Source: JALCLA01 sp965653565
GTDB taxonomy: Bacteria; Pseudomonadota; Gammaproteobacteria; Xanthomonadales; Xanthomonadaceae
Length of the DNA stretch: 64,000 nucleotides
Reading direction: 5' to 3'
NCBI GenBank assembly: GCA_965653565.1
Contig: CBFHAI010000002.1
Span: 62,001-126,000 of the forward strand
A program made the position numbers and the translations under genes. The notes beneath the pieces were generated by a model. It was not told the origin of the DNA, did no database searches, and saw only the letters and a program-made list of their open reading frames with translations. Shown here in pieces: positions 6,949-16,265 of this stretch. The first letter of the stretch is position 1. Every line of letters begins with the position of its first letter.

Positions 6949-7662
6949 ATGCACCCTCTTTTGCTTATCGCGGGCATCGCGACTGCTTCAGCTCAGCCTT
7001 CGGCCCCCAGTGGTTGGTCGAATCCGGGGACTGTTCTGACGCTTGCCGAGGCTCGGAGCCGGATTGAGCTAATCGAGAAGCTCGACTCGGTCACGTCTCA
7101 GTACTCCAGTATCAAACCCAACGCTAAAGTTCGAGTCGTTGAAGGGGACCTCACGGTGACGGGCCCGCTACTGTGGGACTGGGACAAAGGATTCGATGCT
7201 GCGGGGCTGGTTGTTACAGGCTCTCTAACCGTGCACGGGCCTCTCATCAACAGCAACGTGAATGGCGGTCCGTTTCTCCTCGTTGCCGGCACTACTCGGG
7301 CTCAATCGATTGTGGGTGGAGGGGCTGAACTTGCATTCCTAGGCGATGCCGTCGTGGACAGCATTGTCATCGGGGAATACAACGACGGCATTCTCCGTTT
7401 CGGAGGCAAGCTGACCGTGCCGGTCGCCGTGACAAACGACCATGACTTCAGCGTCGCGAAGGGCGTTCAAGGGCGCTGGCTAGATCCGTTCAATGAAGGC
7501 CATTCCTGGACTGCAGTTCTCCACCCCGACGTTTCTGTCGAGAAGGATGACGAAGGGACCGAGGAGTTCGATGTCATCGCACAAGTCGTTCCTCGTTTGC
7601 TGGCCGGCCAGCCAGTCCTGAGAGCCGACTTGCCGCCGATTGAGGAATATCCCTTCGAGTAA
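6949..7662 (+). CDS. Secreted beta-helix-like protein carried as IS21 passenger
   Basis: This protein has 237 residues. It starts with a short signal peptide (MHPLLLIAGIATASAQ) and contains successive short strands with the G-x-L-x-V/D-G rhythm of polymer-forming or beta-helix proteins: VVEGDLTVTGPLLWDWDKGF, VVTGSLTVHGPLI, GPFLLVAGTT, GGGAELAFLGDAVV, GILRFGGKLTVP. It ends acidic (LPPIEEYPFE). No known passenger, resistance or transposition family is recognised. It lies inside the element between the terminal repeat and istB, on the opposite strand to istAB, and only 34 bp separate its stop from the istB stop. No clear ribosome-binding site precedes the ATG. Confidence 0.7.
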   Translation: MHPLLLIAGIATASAQPSAPSGWSNPGTVLTLAEARSRIELIEKLDSVTSQYSSIKPNAKVRVVEGDLTVTGPLLWDWDKGFDAAGLVVTGSLTVHGPLINSNVNGGPFLLVAGTTRAQSIVGGGAELAFLGDAVVDSIVIGEYNDGILRFGGKLTVPVAVTNDHDFSVAKGVQGRWLDPFNEGHSWTAVLHPDVSVEKDDEGTEEFDVIAQVVPRLLAGQPVLRADLPPIEEYPFE

Positions 7663-7696
7663 CGCAGGGCGGCAATGCTCAAGCGAGGTCGCGGAA

Positions 7697-8464
7697 TCAC
7701 GGCGCGCGCTCAACGAGACCCGCCTTGCGCTTGTCCTTCAGGCGGTAGCTATCGCCGCTGATCGCCACAACGTGCGCGTGATGCAATAGTCGGTCGAGCA
7801 GCGCCGCGGCCAGCGCACTGTCACTAGCCAGCGTTTGATCCCACTGGCCGAAGTTGAGATTGCTCGTCAGCACGATCGATCCGGTCTCGTAGCGTTTGGC
7901 GACAACCTGGAAAAGATCATGCGCCTGCTCGCGGTCAAGAGGGAGGTAGCCAATCTCGTCGATGATGAGCAGCCGCGGGCTTTTGGTGTGAGTACGTAGG
8001 GTAGCCGTATAGCGATCCTGGCGGCGCGCTGTTGCAAGCTGGAGCATGAGGTTAGCTGCAGTTACGAAGCGAGTCTTGTAGCCTGCCCGCGCTGCGAGGT
8101 GGCCGATGGCCAACGCCAAGTGCGTCTTGCCCACGCCTGACGGCCCGAGGAAAACGATGTTTTCGTTTCGCTCGATGAACGCGAGACTGGCGAGCTGCTG
8201 GATCGTTTTCTTTGGAGCTCCGGTCGCCGCAAAATCGTAATCGTCCAACGATTTGATGGCCGGGAAACCCGCCATGCGGACCAAGATCGAACGGGTTCGC
8301 TGCTGACGCTCGCCTTGCTCGAGTTTCAGCAGGGACTCGAGGAAGTCGAGGTAGTTGGTGTCGTCCTTGGCGGCGGCCGCTGCGAGAGTTGGGGCTTCAC
8401 GGCCTACCGCCAGCAACGACAGCTCCTGGCACAACGCGGCCATCCGCTCGTGCTGGAGGTTCAA
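7697..8464 (-). CDS. istB: IS21-family helper ATPase IstB
   Basis: This protein has 255 residues, the usual length. It is a DnaA/DnaC-like AAA+ ATPase with Walker A GPSGVGKTHLA and Walker B LLIIDEIGYLP, followed by the conserved DLFQVVAKRYE and TSNLNFGQW stretches. IstB assists the IstA transposase by binding target DNA. The first codon is TTG at 8464, which overlaps the TGA of the ancestral istA frame (TTGA); an ATG seven codons further in is the alternative. It appears intact, so it could still act in trans on related elements even though this copy's istA is broken. Confidence 0.93.
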   Translation of the reverse strand: MNLQHERMAALCQELSLLAVGREAPTLAAAAAKDDTNYLDFLESLLKLEQGERQQRTRSILVRMAGFPAIKSLDDYDFAATGAPKKTIQQLASLAFIERNENIVFLGPSGVGKTHLALAIGHLAARAGYKTRFVTAANLMLQLATARRQDRYTATLRTHTKSPRLLIIDEIGYLPLDREQAHDLFQVVAKRYETGSIVLTSNLNFGQWDQTLASDSALAAALLDRLLHHAHVVAISGDSYRLKDKRKAGLVERAP

Positions 8465-9532
8465 GCCGTCACCCCCGCCGAGTAGGCGTCGTAGACTGCG
8501 AGCGGGCGCTGCAATGGCTCGGTGCTTCGGGCAAACGGACTGCGAGTGGCTTGAACTTCCTTGACGGAGGGTGGCGTACTCACTGCAGGCAGTGGCAGCA
8601 ACGCATCCCGTTCGCGCTCGAAGCGAACGACCGGCATCTCACCGATGGTGCGATGCCGGCGAACGTCCGCAACAGTCCGGCATCTCACCGATGGTGCGAT
8701 GCCGGCGAACGTCCGCAACAGTTCGGACCCAGGCATGCACGGCAGCGTTGAGGCCTTCCAGCGTCAGGCTTTCGCCACGCTGCTTGAGCGTCGCCAGATG
8801 TGGCGCGAAAAAGCTCTGGCGTAGATACCCAATCGCGCGCTCAACCTTGCCCTTAGTCTGTGCGCGGTAGGGGCGGCAAAGTCGCGGGACGAAGCCATAG
8901 TCCCGCGCGAGCATCCACAGGCCGGGGTGGAACCGATGCTTGGCCGCACCGTAAGCATTCCGCTGCAACACGACAGTTCGCATGTTGTCGTACAGCACTT
9001 CATGAGTCACACCGCCGAACGTCTCGAACGCGGCAATTTGGCAGTCCCGCAACCCCTCAAAAGCCAGCGAGTCGACGAAGCGCACGAACATCCGGCGGCT
9101 GAATCCGAGCGTTGCCACGAACGCATAAAATGTTTTGCGCTCGTGCCGGAACTCAGCATAGTCCACCTGCATCTGCCTGCCAGGTTCCGTTTCGAACCGA
9201 ACGACGGGGGCGGACGGCAACTTCGGCTTGAGCAGAGCAACCCGGTCACGTACCCGGGACTCGCAGCCGTCGTATCCACGCTCACGCAACGCGCGCCACA
9301 ACACTGACGCCAATAGGCGTGGATCCACCGCTAGACGCTCTCGAAGATAGGACTCGAACGGATCGACCTTGCAGGCCCGTCTTGGCCGCGGCCCGTACGC
9401 AGCCGCTTGGCCGTCACGAACGTACTTGCGGACCGTGTTACGGGATACGCCGAGGTCGCGGGCGATCTCGCGCAGCCCTCGGCCTTGGTTCTTGAGCACC
9501 TTGATCGTCACCGTTTCCTCCAGGGTCAACAT
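8461..9532 (-). pseudogene. istA: IS21-family transposase IstA, frameshifted by a tandem duplication
   Basis: The reading starts at the ATG at 9532, with AAGGAG upstream. The N-terminus is a resolvase-type helix-turn-helix (LREIARDLGVSRNTVRKYV). The DDE catalytic core follows (MQVDYAEF, then VLYDNMRTVVL, then KGKVERAIGYLR). After RTIGEMP the frame shifts, because a 46-bp unit is present twice in tandem (8631-8722), and translation stops at 8639, about 298 residues in. Deleting one unit restores MPVVRFERERDALLPLP, a normal IstA continuation, and the frame then ends at 8461 overlapping istB. The ancestral protein would be about 341 residues. This copy is probably unable to transpose by itself. 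Confidence 0.85.
8631..8722. repeat. Exact 46-bp tandem duplication inside istA
   Basis: Copy 1 is at 8631-8676 and copy 2 at 8677-8722. Both begin CCGGCATCTCACC and end CGCAACAGT. Forty-six is not a multiple of three, so the duplication shifts the istA frame. The copies look identical, suggesting a recent event. Confidence 0.92.
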
Positions 9533-9568
9533 GCCGGCTCCTTGTCTGGAACCGGTGCGAACGCCGGG

Positions 9569-9621
9569 GTGGGTCAAAATTCAATCGGCGCCCCTGGGTC
9601 ATTATTGAGTCGGCGCCGACA
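9569..9621 (-). repeat. IS21 terminal repeats, istA-proximal end
   Basis: On the minus strand the outer copy (9621 to 9594) begins TGTCGGCGCCGAC and ends ATGACCCAG. The inner copy (9592 to 9569) reads GGCGCCGATTGAATTTTGAC then CCAC. They mirror the repeats at 6711-6773. The istA promoter is expected here. Confidence 0.82.
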
Positions 9622-9626
9622 AGCGG
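9622..9626. repeat. Right target-site duplication of the IS21 element (AGCGG)
   Basis: This is an exact copy of the AGCGG at 6706-6710, directly abutting the terminal CA of the element. Confidence 0.8.
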
Positions 9627-9710
9627 TTTTGTTCTTTGCATCCCGAGGATTGATGTCCGGCGAAGGCGGCGTTCGCGTTCCTCAGTGTCGAGACCGTCGA
9701 AGGAAGTCAT

Positions 9711-11951
9711 GTGAACCGTCTGCTCGCTGCGTTCGTGTTTCTTTGTGCCGCCACGTCGATGCCCGCATCGGCCGCGACCGCCATCGTCACCGGTGACGCA
9801 CATACCTGCGCGCTGCGTGAGGGCCGGGTGCAGTGCTGGGGCGACAACTCGATGGGCCAGCTCGGCACCGGCGACACGATTGGCAGCGCCGTGCCCGTGT
9901 ACGTGCCCGGACTTGCCGGCGTCACGGGCATCTCGGCCGGCGCGCATCACACCTGCGCGCTGTTGTCGGCCGGAAGCGTGCAGTGCTGGGGTGCGAACGA
10001 TGACGGGCAACTGGGCAGCGGCGCGTACGAAGATGCCCTGTCGCCCTCCCCGGTGACGAACCTTGCGAGCGGCGTCACCTTCATCACGTCGGGTGCCAAG
10101 CACAACTGCGCGCTGCAGAACGGAGCAGCCTTCTGCTGGGGCGCCGGCAACTCGGGGCAGCTCGGCAACAATGGCACGCAGAAGTCGCCGGTGCCCGTCG
10201 CGGTCACGCAGGGCAGCGGCGTGATCTCCATCTCCGCCGGGCGCACCCACACCTGCGCCATCGGCAATGGCGCGGCGTTCAGCCAGGTGCGTTGTTGGGG
10301 CACCAATGGCTCGGGCGAGTTGGGCGACGGCACCAACGTGCCGCGCAAGGTGCCCACCATCGTTCCCGGCATCTCCGCGCAGGTGATCGCTGCAGGCAAC
10401 GCGTTCACCTGCGCCGTGGCGACCGGCTCGGCCGTGTGCTGGGGCGCGGGTGGTTTTGGGCAGCTTGGCAATGGTGGCACCGGCGGTTCGCCGACCCCGG
10501 TGCAGGTGCAGGGACTCGTCGCCGCGGTGCAGGCGATATCGCTGGGCAATGCGCATGCGTGCGCTGCGATTCTCAATCCCAACCAGGTGCGCAATCTGCG
10601 CTGCTGGGGATACAACGCGTCGGGAGAACTCGGCAGCAACAACACCAGCAACGCGTCGAGCCCGGCCTCCGTCACGCTGCCCTCCGGCGCGCACGTCGGC
10701 GCCTTCGATCTCGGCGCCGCACACACCTGCGCCGTGGTCGACGAGGTGGTCAAGTGCTGGGGTTCGGACGACGCCGGCCAACTCGGCGTGGGTACGATCG
10801 CACTGGTGCCCACCCCGCTCGAGCTGCCTATCGGCATCAAGAGCGCATCGATGGGCGGACAGCACGGCTGCGGCCTGCTGACGGCCGCGGGCGGTGGCGC
10901 GGTCTGCTGGGGCGGCAACCGCATCCATCAGCTTGGCGATGGCACGGCAACCGACGATCCCCTGCCCGGCACGGTGTCGGGACTGGGCCCGTTCAAGAGC
11001 GTCACCGAGATCGATGCCGGCATCGACCATGCCTGCGCCATCGTCGCCGGTGCCATCAACTGTTGGGGCAAGAACGCTTCCGGTCAGCTCGGCAACGGCA
11101 ACACGACGCCGCAATCGGTGCCCGCCGCCGTGGTTTCGTTTCCCGCACCCGTGCAGAAGATCAGCGCGGGCAGCCAGCACACCTGCGCGATCAAGAACGG
11201 CGCCGCGCGCTGCTGGGGCAACGGCGCCGACGGCCGCCTGGGCACCGGCAACACGAATCCCACCAGCACGCCGACGGCGGTCGCCTTCACCGATCCTACC
11301 GGCAACGCCAACCTCACTTCGATCTCGGCCGGCACGGCGCACACGTGCGCGGTGCGCGCCGGCGCGGCGTTCTGCTGGGGCGACAACCTCGAAGCCCAGG
11401 TGGGCGACGGATTCTTCAACGATCGCAACAACCCCGTGCCGGTGTCCGGCCTCGCCAACGGCGTGACGTCGATCGCCGCGGGCAGCACGCATTCCTGCGC
11501 CGTGGTCAATGGCGCGGCGAAGTGCTGGGGCAAGAATCAGTACGGCACGCTCGGCAACGGCACCACGCTCGGCACGCAGACACCCGGCCCGGTCGATGGC
11601 CTGGATGCGGGCGTGACCATGATCGCCGCGGCCGGCAGCGCCACCTGCGCCGTCGTCGACGGCGGCGTGAAGTGCTGGGGCATCGGTGTTCTCGGCGATG
11701 GGCTCGTGCGCGGCTTCAACGATCCTGCCACCAGCCCGATCGAAGTGTTCGCCGCCGGCAGCGGCATCGTCTCGATCACGATGGGCGGCGCGATCTGCGC
11801 TTCGTCGAACAGCAAGACCTGGTGCTGGGGCACCTCGGTCTCCGGCCGGCTCGGCAACGGCATCCTCGCCTACGAGATCGCGCCGGCCACCGTGCAGTTG
11901 CTGCCGCCGCAGGACCTCCCGGCGGAACTCTTCGGCGATGGGTTCGAGTGA
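9711..11951 (+). CDS. Secreted RCC1-repeat beta-propeller protein with FGDGFE tail
   Basis: This protein has 746 residues. The start is the GTG at 9711, preceded by AAGGAAG. The signal peptide is cut after about residue 21 (PASA). The rest is 14 repeats of about 50 residues, each with HTCAL...CWG-x-N-x-x-G-QLG, the RCC1 pattern; 14 blades would make two seven-bladed propellers. The conserved cysteine pair in each repeat probably forms disulfides outside the cell. The protein ends LFGDGFE, the tail shared by other secreted proteins in this window. The function is unknown; bacterial RCC1 propellers are usually surface or secreted binding proteins. The IS21 element inserted only 85 bp upstream, so its native promoter may be displaced. 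Confidence 0.88.
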   Translation: MNRLLAAFVFLCAATSMPASAATAIVTGDAHTCALREGRVQCWGDNSMGQLGTGDTIGSAVPVYVPGLAGVTGISAGAHHTCALLSAGSVQCWGANDDGQLGSGAYEDALSPSPVTNLASGVTFITSGAKHNCALQNGAAFCWGAGNSGQLGNNGTQKSPVPVAVTQGSGVISISAGRTHTCAIGNGAAFSQVRCWGTNGSGELGDGTNVPRKVPTIVPGISAQVIAAGNAFTCAVATGSAVCWGAGGFGQLGNGGTGGSPTPVQVQGLVAAVQAISLGNAHACAAILNPNQVRNLRCWGYNASGELGSNNTSNASSPASVTLPSGAHVGAFDLGAAHTCAVVDEVVKCWGSDDAGQLGVGTIALVPTPLELPIGIKSASMGGQHGCGLLTAAGGGAVCWGGNRIHQLGDGTATDDPLPGTVSGLGPFKSVTEIDAGIDHACAIVAGAINCWGKNASGQLGNGNTTPQSVPAAVVSFPAPVQKISAGSQHTCAIKNGAARCWGNGADGRLGTGNTNPTSTPTAVAFTDPTGNANLTSISAGTAHTCAVRAGAAFCWGDNLEAQVGDGFFNDRNNPVPVSGLANGVTSIAAGSTHSCAVVNGAAKCWGKNQYGTLGNGTTLGTQTPGPVDGLDAGVTMIAAAGSATCAVVDGGVKCWGIGVLGDGLVRGFNDPATSPIEVFAAGSGIVSITMGGAICASSNSKTWCWGTSVSGRLGNGILAYEIAPATVQLLPPQDLPAELFGDGFE

Positions 11952-12246
11952 GACAGGGCCGCGCTCGAGATCCCGCTTTCAATCGTCCTCGAATACATCC
12001 CCGAAGAGCGCGCCGTCTTCTGCCACGGCACCGTAGTGGGCGGTGACGGAGACGTCGCTTTCGGACTTCGCATCCTTCTGATCGCGGCTTCCGCGAGCTG
12101 CACGGCTTCGGATCTGCCTTCTGCTTGATGGCGCCCGTACCCAACGGAACAGCCCGCCTTTTCCCGCGGATCCAGTCGCTTCCACGGGATCGTCTACTGC
12201 GGCATCATGCCGCCGAGCGCACTTGTCGAGCAGTCCGAGCGCGAAC

Positions 12247-13827
12247 ATGAACCGATCGTCGTCCGCCGTCGCCTTGTGGGTCGCGATGTTCCTGGTGTCG
12301 CCAGCGAAGGCGATCGTCTTCGAGGTCAACTCCAGTGCGCACCCGGGCGATGGCATTTGCAATGTCGCCGAATGCACCTTCGCCGAGGCGCTCGACGCCG
12401 CCAACGCCACCGCGGCGCATGACGTCATCGAGTTCGACATTCCCGGCCCCGGGCCGCACATCATCGCCGTCGACGAGCAGCTCTACACCAGCCAGCCCAC
12501 GACGATCGACGGCTATACCCAGCCCGGCGCGCTGCCGAACACCAATACACCCGCACAGGGCGGCAGTAACGCGGTCATCCAGATCGGTCTGCACCGGCAG
12601 TCATGCGAGGACTGCATCCTGCTTTCGTTGAGCGAGGGCTCGGTGCTGCGCGGCCTGTCGCTCACCGGCGGAGTCAGATACCTGCTGTACGCGCGCGGCG
12701 ACGTGAACGCGCCCGACGACCTTCACGTGGAAGGCTGCTTCATCGGTCTGGCGCCCGATGGCGTGACGCTGTCGGAACCGCGTGCGAGGTATGCCATCTA
12801 TGCGAACGAGTTCACGCTGGGCGGCACCGACCCCGCTGCGCGCAACGTCATCGCAGGCTACGGCTATGCCGGCGTTGCCCTGCAGCGCGGCGGCGGTGTG
12901 ATCGAAGGCAATCTGATCGGCCACGACCGCACGGGCACGCGAGCCTTGGTGGATGAGGGCGAGATCGGCTACGGCATCACGAGCTTTCTGATGCAGGACA
13001 GCCCTCATCCCTTGCGCATCGGCGGAGCGGCGATGGAGCAGCGCAACGTGATCCACGGTTCCTGGGCCGCAGCGATCAACCTGGAATGCAGCAACATGTT
13101 CCGCGATTGCTTGAAGGACACGCGCATCCAGGGCAACTACCTGCAGACCGACGTGTTCGGGCGCAATCTTGGCAGTCAATACGCTCACTTCGTCGCCACC
13201 TACGCGATTCGTCTGCACCTGTACGAATCGCCCGGCCGTATCGTGATCGGCGGCGAAGCGCCGGGCGAAGGAAACCTGATCGCGCGCGGTCCGGACGATT
13301 TCGGTCATGTCGCGTTGCGGGACTACAGAACGGGCCCCGAGAGTCCGCCGCCGGTCAGCTTCCTCGGAAACCGTTTTCTGCGCCTGCGGGAAGTAGACCG
13401 GCCGATCGACATCACCAGCCAGAACAACGCGACGGCCGAAGACCCGGGAGATGCCGACACCGGCATCAATCGTCGGCAGAACCGGCCCGAAATCCTGAGC
13501 GTGAGCTGGAGCGAATCCACGACCCAGGTGCAGTATCGGGTGGACAGCATGGTGAGCGCCTCGAGCTATCCGCTGCGCATCGAGTTCCTGCAGGTCGGAG
13601 GCCCCCAGGACGCGTCGGGGCCGGGCTTTGTCAGCATGAGCGGGCACGTGACGGTGGATTCGTATGCGGCGTCGGATGCACAACAGATCCGCACCGTCAC
13701 TTTCAACCAGCCGCCGAGCGCCGTGTTGCCGTTCTACGCGATGGCAATCGATGCCGAAGGCAACTCCAGCGAGCTGACGCCCCGGTACTACGGCGCCGAC
13801 GTCTTTCGCGACGGCTTCGAGAACTGA
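12247..13827 (+). CDS. Secreted right-handed beta-helix protein with FRDGFEN tail
   Basis: This protein has 526 residues. The ATG at 12247 is chosen because it gives a clean signal peptide (MNRSSSAVALWVAMFLVSPA, then KA); an upstream TTG is less likely. The mature protein begins with a CSLREA-like segment, CTFAEALDAANA, followed by DVIEFDIPGPGPHIIAV and TTIDGYTQPG, typical of bacterial parallel beta-helix surface proteins. Repeated N-x-I-x-G rungs (RNVIAGYGYAGVAL, GNLIGHDRTGT) build the helix. A C-terminal beta domain ends in VFRDGFEN. The preceding 295 bp contain no clear gene. It is convergent with the helicase gene and probably acts at the cell surface; ligand unknown. Confidence 0.85.
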   Translation: MNRSSSAVALWVAMFLVSPAKAIVFEVNSSAHPGDGICNVAECTFAEALDAANATAAHDVIEFDIPGPGPHIIAVDEQLYTSQPTTIDGYTQPGALPNTNTPAQGGSNAVIQIGLHRQSCEDCILLSLSEGSVLRGLSLTGGVRYLLYARGDVNAPDDLHVEGCFIGLAPDGVTLSEPRARYAIYANEFTLGGTDPAARNVIAGYGYAGVALQRGGGVIEGNLIGHDRTGTRALVDEGEIGYGITSFLMQDSPHPLRIGGAAMEQRNVIHGSWAAAINLECSNMFRDCLKDTRIQGNYLQTDVFGRNLGSQYAHFVATYAIRLHLYESPGRIVIGGEAPGEGNLIARGPDDFGHVALRDYRTGPESPPPVSFLGNRFLRLREVDRPIDITSQNNATAEDPGDADTGINRRQNRPEILSVSWSESTTQVQYRVDSMVSASSYPLRIEFLQVGGPQDASGPGFVSMSGHVTVDSYAASDAQQIRTVTFNQPPSAVLPFYAMAIDAEGNSSELTPRYYGADVFRDGFEN

Positions 13828-13910
13828 ATCAAGTTCGCCAGGATAGTGTCCCGCAAGCAGCGCCGCATCGAATCGAGAAACGCAGGAATCGTTCGACGGT
13901 ACGCATGCGC

Positions 13911-16265
13911 TCAACAAATCAGGTTGTCGCCACGAAGACTAAGGGGTGGCTCTTCTTGGTCGCGGCGTGATGCCGAAGGTTCGCCCAACTCTATCCACGC
14001 CTGCAGCAGTTCGCAGGCGCGAGTGGTATCGAGATGGCGTGCCGCATAGTTCGCGCGGATCAGCGCGGGCGTGAGCAGCGGATCGAATTTGTCTTCCGCC
14101 ACCGGTGGTGCGATCTGCGCGGCCGGGCTGGTTTGCAGCACGTCGAGCAGACGCGTGAGTGTCGGTACCAGGTCGCCTTGCTCGACCTCGCGCAGTTGCG
14201 TCACCGGTCCGAGTTGCTCGAACGACAGATCGAGTTGTCCGCAGGCCGCGGCGATCGCATTGCCGACTCGCGCGCCGCTCCAGTGGCCGAGCAGGACGCC
14301 GCCCTGGTAAGGCACGACATCGCGTTCGCTCAGGCCCAGTTGCTGGAAGCGGCTGCGCGATTCCTGCAACGCACCGATCGCCACCTCGTCCAGATAGGGC
14401 GCCAGCGTATCGTCGGCCAGCACCTGGCGCATGCGCCGCTGCACGATATCCGACACCGCGCCCGGTCCACCGTCGAACATCGGTGTGCGCCCTCGCCCGC
14501 CCGGCGCGAGCACCAGGAAGCGCTGCTCGGCGTTGAGCTCGACGACTTTCCAGCGGCGGCCGGCGAAGATCAGCAATTGGCCGGGCATCACCGGATCGGT
14601 CAGCGGCATCGTGCCCAGGCGCTGGCCGGCCACCGACAGCACGGTGAATTCTTCGGGAGTCTGAAAGGTCGCGTAGAACTGATAGCCCGCCGTAAGCTTT
14701 TCGCCCAGTTCGCCCGGCAATAGCGTGCCGTCCTGCAATTGTTCGAGCATCTTCTTGGCACCGAGCGAACGCAGCACGTCGGCGAAGATGGCCGGCGTCA
14801 CGCTGGCGAACGGGCTATCGGCGCCGCACAGTTCCTGGTACAGCGCTTTGGGGAATTCGCCGCGTCGACCCTGGACGATGCGGCTGAGGATCTGATGCAC
14901 CAGCGTCGACAGATGCAGATCGCCGGGCCACGGCGATTCGTATTCGCCCGCGAGCAATCCCTCCAGTGTCGCGATCGCCTGCACCAGCGGCAGGTGCAAG
15001 GCGTCGACCGCGTGGCGCTGCTTGTCGGCGTTGGGAAGGATCACGTATTGGCGGAGGATCTGTGCCTGTCCGGGGCGACGGCCGGATCGGCCGAGACGCT
15101 GTTTGAGCGCGCTCACGCTCGGCGGCGGCCCGATCTGGACCACGCTCTCCACGTCGCCCAGATCGATGCCCAGTTCGAGCGTCGACGTACACACCGCGGT
15201 CGTCGGCAATTTGCCGTCGCGCAGTCGATGCTCGAGGTCGACGCGCAGCTCCTTCGACAGCGTGCCGTGGTGGGCGAAGAACTCCTGCGGCAAGTGTTCG
15301 GCCTCGCAGCGGCTCGACAGCCGTTCGGCCACCTGTTCGACGGTGGCGCGCGCGTTGGCGAACACCAGATGGCTGGACCCGCGCAGACGTTCGAACAAGT
15401 GATTGCAGATCCTGCCGAGGGAATCGGCCCAATCGTCGCGGTTCTGATTCTGCTGCTCGATGGCTTGCGCTTCGGCGGCTTCCTCAGACTCCGGCGGAAG
15501 CGGTACGACGTCCGCGTCCGGTGGCGCGCTCTGGACGTGAGGCGTCCCCATGCGAACCGCGCGCACCTGCACTTTCAGTTCGCCGAGTTGCGCGTTGTCC
15601 TGGATCACGGTCAGCGGCAGTGCCACCCTTCCCGGCCGCAATACTTGGTGCGCGGCTTCGATGCTGCCCACGGTTGCCGACAGCGCGATGCGCGGAATGC
15701 TGCGTCCGAGCGCGACTTCGATCCGATGCAATTGCGACAATAATTGCGCGCCGCGCGTGGAGCCGAAGTAGGCATGCAACTCGTCGACCACGACGTAGCG
15801 AAGATTCTCGCAGAGGCGCAACAACTCGGGCGCGCGTCGCATCAGCATGCTTTCGAGCGATTCGGGCGTCGTGATCAGAACGTCGGCCGGCTTCTTCCAG
15901 AACGACGCCTTGCCGGCCGAGATATCGCCGTGCCACGGCTGCAGCCGCAGACCGGCGGCTTCGCACAGCGGTATGAGGCGGTGCGCCTGATCGGATATCA
16001 GCGCCTTCAGCGGCGACACGCACAACGCGCGCAGGCCGGCCCCTTCGGTGGCCAGCGAACTCACGATCGGAAGCATCGCGGCCTCGGTTTTGCCACCCGC
16101 CGTGCGCGCCATGATGAGCACGTCGCTGCGTGCCGCCAGGATCGGCGCGATGGCACGGCGCTGGATCTCCCGCAAGCGCGGCCAGCCCTGCCCCGCCACC
16201 CAGCGCTGCACCGCCGGGTGCAGCGCGGCGAGCGCGTCAGAGTCGGAAGCTGGCGAGTTCGTCAT
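13911..16265 (-). CDS. Lhr-like DEAD/DEAH superfamily 2 helicase (BrxHI-like)
   Basis: This protein has 784 residues from the ATG at 16265. The SF2 motifs are complete: Q35 (REIQRRAI), motif I RTAGGKT (54-60), Ia SPLKALISDQ, motif II DELH (161-164), motif III SAT (196-198), IV SHLVFANARATVE (298-310), V CTSTLELGIDLG (359-370), VI QRLGRSGR (389-396). The long C-terminal region after residue 420 carries the winged-helix and accessory parts seen in Lhr and BrxHI helicases. It is the last gene of a three-gene set, and its start overlaps the end of the ATPase gene by 29 bp, so the products are likely made together. The predicted role is ATP-driven DNA remodelling in a defence or DNA-processing complex. 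Confidence 0.88.
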   Translation of the reverse strand: MTNSPASDSDALAALHPAVQRWVAGQGWPRLREIQRRAIAPILAARSDVLIMARTAGGKTEAAMLPIVSSLATEGAGLRALCVSPLKALISDQAHRLIPLCEAAGLRLQPWHGDISAGKASFWKKPADVLITTPESLESMLMRRAPELLRLCENLRYVVVDELHAYFGSTRGAQLLSQLHRIEVALGRSIPRIALSATVGSIEAAHQVLRPGRVALPLTVIQDNAQLGELKVQVRAVRMGTPHVQSAPPDADVVPLPPESEEAAEAQAIEQQNQNRDDWADSLGRICNHLFERLRGSSHLVFANARATVEQVAERLSSRCEAEHLPQEFFAHHGTLSKELRVDLEHRLRDGKLPTTAVCTSTLELGIDLGDVESVVQIGPPPSVSALKQRLGRSGRRPGQAQILRQYVILPNADKQRHAVDALHLPLVQAIATLEGLLAGEYESPWPGDLHLSTLVHQILSRIVQGRRGEFPKALYQELCGADSPFASVTPAIFADVLRSLGAKKMLEQLQDGTLLPGELGEKLTAGYQFYATFQTPEEFTVLSVAGQRLGTMPLTDPVMPGQLLIFAGRRWKVVELNAEQRFLVLAPGGRGRTPMFDGGPGAVSDIVQRRMRQVLADDTLAPYLDEVAIGALQESRSRFQQLGLSERDVVPYQGGVLLGHWSGARVGNAIAAACGQLDLSFEQLGPVTQLREVEQGDLVPTLTRLLDVLQTSPAAQIAPPVAEDKFDPLLTPALIRANYAARHLDTTRACELLQAWIELGEPSASRRDQEEPPLSLRGDNLIC

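Larger units (their letters stand above)
6711..9621 (-). mobile_element. IS21-family insertion element with a passenger gene, 2,911 bp
   Basis: The ends are inverted and start 5'-TGT...ACA-3'. Each end carries two spaced copies of a repeat with GCCGA and TGACCCA cores, the multiple-terminal-repeat structure of IS21 ends. A perfect 5-bp duplication (AGCGG) flanks exactly these ends. Inside are istA, broken here, and istB on the minus strand in the usual order, with istB starting on a TTG that overlaps the ancestral istA stop. Unusually, about 980 bp lie between istB and the far end, holding a complete secreted-protein gene on the opposite strand. Typical IS21 elements are about 2-2.5 kb and end soon after istB, so this is an enlarged element. 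Confidence 0.88.

Noticed and set aside
9438..11492. A 684-codon minus-strand frame opposite the RCC1 gene
   Set aside because: Its composition is repetitive (R, A, G, H), it has no known domain, and it runs across the IS boundary, so it cannot be an old gene. The RCC1 frame with signal peptide is clearly the real one.
9800..11900. Regular short repeats in the RCC1 gene as a CRISPR-like or satellite array
   Set aside because: The periodicity of about 150 bp is explained by the coding repeats (CWG motif); the DNA units are diverged and in frame.
11979..12464. Minus-strand frame ending in LFGDVFEDD, resembling the shared tail
   Set aside because: It overlaps the start of the beta-helix gene, has no signal peptide or domain, and the resemblance to the tail is probably chance.
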